From contig JAVKOQ010000255.1 of assembly GCA_031835245.1 (NCBI GenBank), forward strand, positions 1-64,000: DNA of 64,000 nt, given 5' to 3'. Source of the stretch: Balamuthia mandrillaris. Taxonomy: Eukaryota > Discosea > Longamoebia > Balamuthiidae. Position 1 is the stretch's first letter. Every line of letters begins with the position of its first letter. Below the pieces are notes generated by a model. That model searched no databases, was not told the DNA's origin, and saw nothing but the letters and a program-made list of their open reading frames with translations. Both the position numbers and the translations under genes were made by a program. This document shows, in pieces, positions 55,351 to 64,000 of this stretch.

Positions 55351-58245
55351 ATGAGGCCTGCTGGCACTGCTGGCACTGCTGGGGGCTTGGCTTGTGGCCT
55401 CCACCAGACAGGGGCGCCAACCTACCGACTTGCAGGCTGCGATCTTCATACCTTTGGCAAACTGGTGCACATGCACCCAAGCGTCGTGGTGGCAGGGAGG
55501 CGCCTCCACGTGGCAACGCATACAACGGAAGGCTTTGCCCGCTTGCGCGCCAGAAGGTTGAGTCTGTCCCCGTCACTAACACCCTTTTGCCACTACCAAG
55601 CCAGCTTCCGAGGCTACACTGCCACCACAACGGCATCCCAACAACGGAAAAAGGCCTCTGCTTCCTCCTCTGTAGCAAAGCCAGGAAAAAAACAGCCACC
55701 CAACGCTGCCAATACAAATGTGAAGAGAGAGGAAGAGGTCACCCAACGACAGAAAGCCAAAGCAAGAATAGAGTTGCTGCGGGCAGAGCTTGCTCGCTAC
55801 AATAGAGAGTATTACGAGGAGGGTAAACCATCCGTTCCGGACTCGCACTACGACCAGCTCTTCAAAGAGCTACAGATTTTAGAAGCCTCCAACCCGCTTC
55901 TCGCCTCCGGCGACTCTCCCACCAACCTCGTCGGCGCACCGCTAACTCCTACTTCTTCTGCTCTCAAGGTTCAGTTACATGCCCTCCTTCGGTGTCTGTG
56001 TTACTTCTTTCTTATCCATTGAACCAGTAGGCAGTAAAGCATAAACGACCGGCTATGCTCTCATTGAACAATAGCTACGACGTTGATGAAGTTCAGCGAT
56101 GGCAAAAGAGTGTAAGAGATGGACTCAAGCCTACTTCCAAAGAGGAGGTAGAGGAAGTAGACTACGTAACGGAGGTGAAGTATGATGGCGTTGCCGTTAG
56201 CCTCCACTATGAGGGGGGTCGCTTTGTGCGCGCGTTAACAAGAGGCGATGGAAAGATGGGCTTAGACATCACTGAACGAGTGGCCAAGTTAGTTTTACCG
56301 GAGCGAGGCCTCCCGAGAAGCATTATGACCGGGAAGAGCCCACTAGCCGTCCTGGGTGGCACCTTTCATGTGAGAGGCGAGCTGGTATTGCGTAAAGATA
56401 CCTTTGAGCAGCTCAATCAACAACGTGGAGGAGCAGGACTAGAGACCTACAACAGCCCTCGTAACCTTGTGGCTGGAATGCTGAACAGAAAAGAAAATAT
56501 CGACAACGGGGAACCACACTCACCACGAGCACCGTCGCTGGACATCATCAGCTATTCACTGCACGGCGAGGGGGTGCATGAAGACAAACTTCCAACTACC
56601 CACTGGCAACGGTTACAGTGGTTGAAAGCCTCTGGATTCTCGGTGGACAGTCTAGCCGAGCTTCATGCTGCGAACGACCGGCTGGCCTCGGTGATGTGCT
56701 TCATTGCTGATAAAGAGCAAACCAGAGACACCACGGTCCCCTTCCTTACAGACGGAGTGGTCATCAAAGTTAACGACATTCACCAGCAAGAATGTCTCGG
56801 AGCGACCACTAGAGCGCCAAAGTGGGCCATTGCTTATAAGTTTGCTGCAGAACAAGCAGCAACGACACTGTTAGATGTTTGCCTTCAGGTTTTTGACCTC
56901 TTCTTTGTATTTTTATCGTAGTCTCTACTAACATCAGGGTGCCAACCCTCACCAGGTGGGCCGAACCGGTAAGGTTACGCCAGTTGCTCAAATACAACCA
57001 GTGAAAATTGGAGGAAGCACAATTAGTCGTGCCACTCTTCACAACTTTGATGACATGAAACGAAAAGGCATCACAAGAAAGGGTGTTATGGTAAATGTGG
57101 AACGAGCAGGCGAGGTCATCCCAAAAATATCAGGTCTTGCTGCTGCTGATGGAGTTGAAAAAGGAGAACCTCTGCCTTACTTCAACAAAGATGCTACCAT
57201 TCTATGTCCTTGTTCCTTTCAAGTAAGTTTATTTTTTGGGCTCATCCTATTGGAGAGAGGGAGAGAGAGAGAGAGAGAGAGAGAGCCTGCATACTAACTC
57301 TCAAAAAAAACATACAAGGAAACTTTAAGATGGGAGCAAAACGAAGAGGAAGGCACACGAGACTTATACTGCAAGAAAAAGGACTGCCCGGAGCGTTTCC
57401 AACAGCAGGTTGTTCATTTTGCTTCGAAGCAGTGTATGCAAATAGGAAGGCTTGGGCACAGCACTGTCAAAACACTGCAAGAGCAAGGCCTCATCCGTCA
57501 CTCCGTCCTCGACCTCTTCACCATGTTTTCCAGGCAGCAGGACACACAGAGAGATGGGAGGTCGGTGCTATTGGCATTAGACGGGTGGGGGGAGAAGAAG
57601 GTGACCAATTTGCAGCACAGCATACTGGAGTGTCAGCGAAGGCCCATCCCTTTTGAGACCCTGTTACATGCTATCAGCATTCCCCACGTGGGGAAGGAAG
57701 GCGCCAGGCTGCTGGCCGCTCACTTTGGCAGCCTGGAAGCATTGCTCTTTGCCGCGTCCGCAGTGCACTCCGCAATACAGGAGGAGGATCCTTTCATAGC
57801 AGAGCTCGACTCCATTGTTGGTATCGGTCATGTGGTAGCAGTCTCCATCGTCGCCTTCCTCCGCAACAAGGAAAACCACTTGTTATTATCACAGTTGCAG
57901 GCGCTGCTTAACATTCAGCCATGCATGGCCTCCCCTTTGAAAAAGGGGAAGAATGCACTCTTACACAGCAATTCATCTGTGAAAGAAGCTGAAGGAACGG
58001 GCACTGTTACGCTGCAGGAGAAAGGACCTGTTGTGTTCACAGGAACCCTTCCCTTCATAACCAGGGACGAAGCAAAGAGGATGGTAACAGCGTGCGGTTT
58101 CCTCATATCTTCCTCTTTGAGCAAGAAAACGGGGATGCTAGTTTGTGGGGAGGCGCCTTCTCCTGCCAAAGTGCAAAAGGCGAAGGAGTTAGGCATCCGC
58201 ATCTGCTCTATCGATGAGTTTCTTTCTCTGTTTGTACACCCTTGA
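55351..58245 (+). CDS. ligA: NAD+-dependent (bacterial-type) DNA ligase LigA, spliced, possible mitochondrial presequence
   Basis: It would seal DNA nicks using NAD+. Four exons join in phase 0 (55351-55968, 56031-56888, 56956-57222, 57337-58245), giving 883 residues if the first ATG is used; an ATG at 55471 is an alternative. Residues 41-105 are basic and Ser/Thr-rich ([27 protein letters not shown]) and resemble a mitochondrial presequence. Domain Ia is present ([19 protein letters not shown]), which is the NAD+-specific part. The adenylation domain has VTEVKYDG with the nucleotidyl lysine, [37 protein letters not shown] and PKWAIAYKF. The OB fold has [11 protein letters not shown] and SRATLHNF. 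A Zn finger follows (CPC, YCKKKDC, one residue short between the first cysteines), then HIS-type [14 protein letters not shown], helix-hairpin-helix repeats and a BRCT domain ([18 protein letters not shown]). All LigA domains are in order. Confidence 0.93.
57252..57284. repeat. (GA)n microsatellite in a ligase intron, purine on the sense strand
   Basis: GAGAGAG run inside intron 57223-57336. It is the only clear intronic dinucleotide array in the window with purine on the coding strand. Confidence 0.9.
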
Positions 58246-60092
58246 AACTGTACAATTTATTATTGGAACTGATTCTTCCAGAAGCTGCTGCAATATTATT
58301 CCTCGCGGCGATGGCATTCCTTCGGCCTTCTCCTCCGTAAGAACACGCGGTGAGCTGTTGACCGCATAGTTACCCTCCAACACATCAAAAACAGAGACAG
58401 AATAAAAGAAAGGACGGCTGCAAGGTAGTACTACAATATACAATTGTCAGAAGAACATGTTTTTGATAACGGCAGCGAAATGGAGAGAGAGGCAGACACA
58501 AACCCATGTCCAGTAAAGGATTGATGTAGTGCCGTAGTAAGGGTGCAGCAACCTGAACAACAGACCTATCGCTCTCCTTGATATTTTACCATGCTTTTTG
58601 TGTTCATACGTGCGTAAATAAGTGTGGGAATGAGTATTTGAGAAAAGTGGAGGTTACAAAGTTAGTACCGGCCATAGACAATCTACGACTTGACGTGCAG
58701 CTCTGCGGACGTTGCGAGTAGGATAAAGGGGACCACCGGCTTGCTGAAAGCCATAAAGGCCAGTTTGAAGCTTAACACTAGTGATGCTTCCAATTGGATG
58801 GTCTTCGTGTGCGTGTGTGTTTTGTTCCAAATGCCTTTGAGTGATGCTGCGAAGGCCACTAAAAGAGGGCCTACAATACCTTTCAATAGGGCACAACGCC
58901 GCAAGTAAGTCACCAGGATTTTTTCGTTCTTAATGAAGGCGATCTGCTGTACAATTGACTCCACAAATACGTCCAACAAAGGCATGTCCAACAAAGTGTT
59001 GTCCGTGACCTCATCAGCCTCCTCCTTATTAGTGTAGTCTCGATTTTCTTCCCAGTGCTCTGGCGAGTAAGCGGTCATGCAACCATCGGAGCCATTTTCT
59101 GGTCCTTCAACAGCTGCTTTCTCTCCCTCTTTACCCTGCTGCATGCGCACTAGCAGGTTGTAAGCTGAAAAGCGTTTTGGAAGCGGAACCTCTTGCAGGA
59201 GGGTGGCGTCCAGGTTGGCGTCCACCCCGCTGATAAAGCCCAAGAATGAGGAAATATTGCTGTTGCTATTGGATTCACTTTCCACTACAATTCTTCTGTA
59301 GGCATCTTCGTAGTACCAGAAAAAGCGACAAATCAAGAAGAATACATCGAATAACGTCTTCTTGATGGCGTTTTCCTTCCATAGTCTTCTTGATAGCAGT
59401 ACCTCTGTTTTTATCAACTGTTTATGCAGGTGATGAAAAAAAAAAAAACAGCACTGTAAGTTGTTACTCGCATTGAAGGAAAGCGAGTGCAACAAAGTTG
59501 GAAGCCCACCTGAAATATAGGCAAAAAGCATGTTGTGCCAGATTCCAGATCTTGCCAGAACAGTCTGTTCGTCCCTTTGAGAAACACGTGCATTCCACGT
59601 GGTGTGCGCAGCGTCCAAGATCCTATGGCGGTGTGAGAATGACAGCTACTCTGTACGCCCTCCTTCCACTCTTCACCTTGAAGCAACTGGTGCACCGAAA
59701 CGAATTTAACGAAAAGGAGGAAGAGAGCGAGAACAAAACACCATACCTTTCTATAAAAGAGGCAGGCAAATATTTGAGGAAAGGGTTTGGAAGACCACAG
59801 CGAGCTGCGTTGTAGAAAAGAAAGAAGCTCAACAAAGGAGGAATTGGAGCGTGCATAGTATGACGCCAACAACTGGTAGTAGTGAAGCGAGGAACCGGCT
59901 GAGGAGGGTGACAAGGCGAAACTGTTTCCTTGAGCAAAGAAGTCATACCGCTGGTTTTCTTGTTGCTCTTCCACTGGGCCAAAGTCGCAATCGGGAATGT
60001 AGGAAAGCAAACCTTCCTCCACTTGGGCTGAGAGGGACGCCAATAGAAGGTGCAACAACCCTTCTCTTTATTCTTGTTAGTGCGAAACAAGG

Positions 60093-60134
<42 letters not shown>

Positions 60135-60552
60135 ACCGTTCTTTGCCGGAACATTGTTCAGCTTCTTGCAAGCACTCATGAGTTTTACTGGCCAAACGAA
60201 GTCCAAGCGAAGAAGAAGGGGAAATGGAAGAAAGAGAGCGTGTTACTCCTCGCTTCTGGCGTGAAGATTTTGCTGCCTCTGCGAGCAGCTGGGTCGAAGG
60301 GCGAAGAGATGGAGCATGCGAAGAAGAGAAAGAGAGGGAGCGGGACGGTGAAAGAAGTTGCTTCTTGTCCTTTTTGCGCCTAAACTCATCAACCTCCTCT
60401 CTAAAGGGGGAGTGAGGCGGGAGAGCAACATCCTGTTGTGTTTTACCAGTGGAAGTACGTTGCTCTGGAGTTTCGCTCTGCAAAAGTTCCTCTACAACGG
60501 ACGAGCTCTCCTTTGCGTATGCTCCTTGTTCTTGGCCTCTCCCTGCCATCAT
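58189..60552 (-). CDS. Unrecognised protein with hydrophobic C-terminal half
   Basis: Start MMAGRGQEQGAYAKESSSVV at 60552. Exon 1 (to about 60150) is polar and Ser-rich with a Lys-rich FRRKKDKKQLLSPSR. Later exons (about 60034-59757, about 59690-59515, about 59415-58682) give a helical protein: HYYQLLASYYARSNSSFVEL, IGSWTLRTPRGMHVFLKG, RRLWKENAIKKTLFDVFF, FFWYYEDAYRRIVVE, NNTLLDMPLLDVFVESIVQQ-like segments and hydrophobic stretches (LLKGIVGPLLVAFAASLKGI, FMAFSKPVVPFILL). A last exon (58412-58189) joins in phase 2 and ends DRADADA. I recognise no family. The last exon overlaps the ligase 3' end by 57 bp on the opposite strand, which is unusual; an earlier stop in this gene is the alternative. 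Exon 1 to 2 splicing is uncertain. Confidence 0.55.
60084..60131. repeat. (GA)n microsatellite, intron of the unrecognised gene
   Basis: GA on the + strand, CT on the sense strand, in the first intron. Confidence 0.9.
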
Positions 60553-61002
60553 TGTTCAAGCAGAGCAGGAGGCCCAGGTCCCTTTTTATTTTTTCCCCCG
60601 CCCACTACCGCTGCTACTTCTTCTTCCAAGTGATGATGACAGGAGAAGGGCAGAGAGAGAGCTAGAGAGAGCTAGAGAGAGAGAGAGAGAACGATACTCC
60701 ACCACTTTTGCTCGCCAACTGTTTTCTGTCGACAAACCACCCACCCACGCACGTTGCTCCTCCTGTCATCTACCTCTCCATGCTCAGGAGGGGCTTGCCC
60801 CAGCTGCTGCTGCCGCTGACGATCCGATTAGCGAGGAGCTCTCCGGAGAGCATCACGCAAACTAAACGAGTTTGGTTTGTAGCAACAAGCATAACAACTA
60901 AGAGAGAACAAATTACTGCCCAGAGAGAGAGAGAGAGAGAGAGAACGATAGAAATCCAGCAGCTTCCAGGTTATGTACATCTAGACTGGGGTGACAAACA
61001 GA
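60553..61002. other. Intergenic region between two minus-strand genes
   Basis: It holds two GAGA runs (about 60650-60690 and 60920-60944) and a TGTCGACAAA motif at about 60728, some 175 bp upstream of the gene starting at 60552. No gene is seen. Confidence 0.55.
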
Positions 61003-62300
61003 CTAAAGGGAGGGGGGCGTTGTCATGAAGGGAAAGGGCATGGCCTTGCCCTGCACACCCGCTATCAGATTATCGGCCGCCATGCTCATCATCTCCATTC
61101 ACCAACCAGCACACACAGACCAAACAAAAATATCAGGAGCAGGAAAGGGGCAACTAGTTAGCCGTCTGAGCGAGAGCATTGATTTTGAAGGGGGGCAAAG
61201 AAAGACAGACCTTGGTTCTAGTAGGCACCGTTGCACTGTGGGGATCAGCAACAATTGAGAGAAAGAGTAAGTACAGAGGCAGAAAAGAGGGGAGAAGGGC
61301 TGTTTGAGCAGCAGTACCTCCCGATATGAGGTAAGACAATGGCGTTAGGAAGGGTGAGCAAAGGCGAGGAAGGATCTAAGGGCTCCACTTCGGTTACATC
61401 TATGAAAGTAAAGTAGCAAGCATGCTTAGTAATCAAAAGCGACTGCTACAAGCAACGGAGGAGCAGGGCACCACAACGAACCTAAACCTGCCGCTGCAAT
61501 AAGCCCATCCTTGAGGGCCTCGTAGAGAGCCGCCTCATCAACAACAGGGCCTCTGCTTGTGTTGATCAACACGGCATGTTTCTTCATTTGACGAAAGGCA
61601 TGCTTGTTGAACATATGGCGCGTATCAGGAGTGAGTGGGCAGTGCACCGACACCACATCGCTGCGTTGTAGCAGCTCCTCAAAGCTCACGTATTCTGGTA
61701 TGTTGGCTGAAGGGCTCGCTGATGTGGACGTTAGTGCTGCTGATGCTGCCGCAGCTGAGGTTCCGATCATGTTGGCAGCTAGTGGCTTGGGTTGCCTGCC
61801 GCAGTATAAGATCTTACAACGAAAACCTCTTGCCATGCGCTCCGCAAAGGCAGCCCCTATTCTGCCTAAACCCACCACACCAACCGTGCAGCCCGTCACA
61901 TCAAAAGGGCTGGCCATGAAAAAGGGAGACCACGTCTTCCATTGGCCCTTCTTTACCAGGTCGATGCCTTCTCCCAGTCTCCTCGTGGCCGCAAAGAGGA
62001 GGGCCACCGCTATGTCTGCCGTGGAGTCAGTGAGCACACCAGGCGTGTGTCCCACCGCTACGCCTCTCTGCTTGCATGCCTCCACATCAATATGGTCCAC
62101 TCCAACGCTCATCGATGATACCACCTTTAGCCCTTTCCCTTCTTCCAACAAGTCCTTGCTTATCTTTTCCGTCAGCAGGCAATACACACCTTTTAATAGG
62201 TGAAATAGGTTAGAGTGCATGTGCTGCGTGGGCAAGTGAAAAAGAGGCCAACTCCGCGAAAGAGAGAAAGGAGGAGGAAGAAAGAAACAGAGACAGCATA

Positions 62301-62359
<59 letters not shown>

Positions 62360-62672
62360 CAAGAAGGAAAGCGACAGGCCTGTCCAAGTGACAACGATGA
62401 TGTGTGGAGAGAAGGGAACCTTGGCAATCCCTAACCCACTCTCTGAGAGTGTTAGGAGGAACGGGTATAGTCTCCTCATCCCAATAGTGTCGCACCTCAC
62501 ACTGTTCCTCTACGCGTGATAGAATCTCTGGCAGCAACCTTCTCGTAATGCACACCGGTGGCTTGGCGCTGGCAGTGGTGGAAAACAGCCGCTGAGAGGA
62601 AACAGAAAACAAAGGAGAGCGTGCGGCAAGGCCGTGGTGCGCGCCAAGTCGAATTAGCGCCGCCTTTCCCAT
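61003..62672 (-). CDS. GRHPR: GRHPR-type D-2-hydroxyacid dehydrogenase (glyoxylate/hydroxypyruvate reductase)
   Basis: It reduces glyoxylate or hydroxypyruvate with NAD(P)H. Start MGKAALIRLGAHHGLAARSP at 62672; the basic, Ser-rich N-terminus ending QRLFSTTASAKPP looks like a mitochondrial presequence. Family features: VCITRRLLPEI, LKVVSSMSVGVDHID, VGHTPGVLTDSTADIAVALL, the Rossmann motif VGVVGLGRIGAAFAERM, YCGRQPKP, INTSRGPVVDEAAL with the catalytic Arg, DVTEVEPLDP with the Glu, and LPHIGSATVPTRTK with the His. The last exon (about 61091-61003) gives MMSMAADNLIAGVQG and a short tail, matching the human C-terminus. A Thr/Ala/Ser insertion (TSAAAASAALTSTSASPSAN) extends a surface loop. An intron at about 62200-62400 has (GA)n, CT on the sense strand. 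Confidence 0.93.
62292..62357. repeat. (CG)n-(GA)n compound microsatellite in a GRHPR intron
   Basis: A CGCGCGCG stretch leads into a GA run of about 50 bp, in the intron preceding the GVYCLLTEKISKD exon. Confidence 0.9.
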
Positions 62673-62843
62673 TCTTTGTTATTCTCTTTGTTGTTATTTA
62701 AAATTTTGTTCTACTCTCAACAATAACAACGGTGGGTGGGTGGGTGGCGAGGAGGAGGGAGGGGTTGCACCCGACGAGAAGAAAACAGAACAACCCTCTT
62801 GAGCCAACTGCACTCCTCCCCATGGTGCTTTGAGTAGGGGCCC

Positions 62844-63970
62844 TTAGTGGCGTGGTGACGAGGACGGCCGACGAGGAGAGGAAGGAGAAGGCGTTTGTGG
62901 AGATGATGGTGGTGCAGCATTACTCGCAGGAGAAGGGCTGGTGGTGGGAGGTGGAGGAGGAGGGGAAGCGGATGACAGCAAGTTGGGGGAGGAATGTCGC
63001 TGGCGGGTGAACCACAAGTCAAAGACGCAGGGGCTGCCATCTGGACGCTGGCAGGGCTCCACCGTGTTGCTCCATTCCAGAAGCCCGAGGCGAGGCACCG
63101 GGGAGGTCACCTTCAACTCCAGGTCAGGGTCTTCCTGAAGGGTATTCCAGGGCCGCTCCAGTCGTCTTGCTTCGTACCCCCAGCCGTAGAGCAGCTGGGC
63201 GATGCCAAAGCAACCTCCTTGCGCTGACGTCGATGTGTAGACCTTTAGCAAGATATTTTCAACGTTGTGTTGGGTGAAGAGGTCTGCCGAGGCTTTGATG
63301 ACATTGTACTCAAACCCATGCACATCCAACTTAAGCAGCAGCACGTCGCTTTTGACCATACCTTCCAAGTTCAGCAGCTTTCGAAGGTTGTTCCTCAATT
63401 GCACGTTATTGTGGTTGTTGTGGTTGAGAGCCCCTCCTACTGCCTCCGTGGACTGGTTCTTGTGGGCGAGCAGGGTGATTGGCTGTGGGGCCAGCTTCAC
63501 CCTATCTTGAAAGCCATTCAGCGCCACCGAGAACTTGAAGCGTTGCAAAATGGTGGTGGCGTTGAGGTGGTGGCCGTCCTCCAAAGCTATCGGCACCGAG
63601 TAGACAGAGCAGCCCAGAGCAGCAGCATAGAGGCTGAAGAACCCATGGTTGCTGTCCCCTGTGAACATGTCGACCACCAACCCATCACAGTCCTTGCTGG
63701 GCTTCCATGGGGACGTCTCCGTGCTTACCTCTGGCGATGTGCGAGGTTGTTTCCCGCTTCCCCCGCTCTCCTGCCCTAAAAGACTTCTCATGAAGGCTGC
63801 CACCTCCGATTCGATGACGCCGTACTTGTGAAGGATATGGCTGCTCCATCCTTTGTGGTTGGTGTTGGAAGGTTGGTTCGTCACCAGCAGAAAAGAGGGC
63901 TTAACTTTGGCTCTTATTATGTACAATGGGACCCTCTTCGTTATTGTACAGGTTGTCGGTTAGAATGGCC
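62844..63970 (-). CDS. FkbM-type SAM-dependent methyltransferase, 3' exon (partial gene)
   Basis: A Methyltransf_21/FkbM-like enzyme. The frame has motif I VVDMFTGDSNHGFFSLYAAA (SAM pocket), a following acidic position after YSVPIALEDG, and VLLLKLDVHGFEYNVIKAS, which is the family's KxDVxGxE motif. Later it reads GGCFGIAQLLYGWGYEARRL. The last 50 residues are Pro/Ser-rich and low complexity. No ATG opens the frame; an acceptor near 63941-63945 follows a good branch-site TTCTAAC, so this is a terminal exon and the 5' exons (N-terminal targeting or membrane segment) lie beyond the right edge. The substrate is unknown; the enzyme could act on sugars or other small molecules. Confidence 0.78.
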
Positions 63971-64000
63971 TACATGGTAAGCAGAGTTACGTAATGTGCC

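Noticed and set aside
55351-58245. LigA as bacterial contamination
   Set aside because: The gene contains introns with eukaryotic splice sites and lies between eukaryotic genes in the same continuous sequence.

Overview
This window is nuclear DNA from a eukaryote with a compact, intron-rich genome. There are about 20 protein-coding loci in 64 kb, mostly multi-exon with short GT-AG introns, and no operons, rRNA or convincing tRNA. Simple-sequence DNA is very abundant: (CT)n, (TTC)n, (CTTTCT)n, (TTTG)n and (GTT)n. The gene set (YAK1/DYRK kinase, HRD1, LAMTOR1-like Ragulator subunit, BuGZ, CCDC93, CLEC16A, CASP, ASH-RhoGAP, proteins with Frizzled-type cysteine-rich domains) fits a free-living amoeba, probably an amoebozoan of the Acanthamoeba/Balamuthia type. 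That placement is inference from gene content only.

Layout. 1-12.8 kb: CASP Golgi coiled-coil protein (-, runs off the left edge), a double Frizzled-CRD membrane protein (+), an ASH-RhoGAP protein (+), a HAT/TPR-repeat protein (-) and an acidic protein with repeated Trp/Leu/Lys motifs (+). 12.8-23.1 kb: YAK1-type kinase (-), a LAMTOR1/p18-like protein (+), HRD1 E3 ligase (+) and a small one-pass membrane protein (-). 23.4-27.8 kb: a large kelch plus Cys-rich type I receptor (+). 27.8-38 kb is an unstable, repeat-rich block. It holds 52-bp tandem repeats, large microsatellites, near-perfect palindromes, a decayed protein kinase split by an intact LINE retrotransposon with a 14-bp target-site duplication, and a broken second copy of the receptor gene.

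37.3-49.6 kb: LYR-motif protein (-), 26S proteasome Rpt2 (+), PP2A catalytic subunit (-), an AT-rich CpG-depleted graveyard (about 42.9-45.4 kb) with a P-loop NTPase relic, BuGZ/ZNF207 (-) and CCDC93 (+). 49.7-64 kb: CLEC16A (-), an NAD+-dependent bacterial-type DNA ligase (LigA) with introns and a possible mitochondrial presequence (+), an unrecognised protein (-), a GRHPR-type hydroxyacid dehydrogenase (-) and an FkbM-type methyltransferase (-, runs off the right edge).

Most striking points: the spliced eukaryotic LigA with a perfect hairpin just upstream; the intact LINE with an ATGA overlap between its two ORFs; CpG-to-CpA decay, which implies cytosine methylation of repeats; a GTCGAC palindrome recurring in most promoters; and the near-constant orientation of intron microsatellites (pyrimidine on the sense strand), with the LigA intron as the clear exception.
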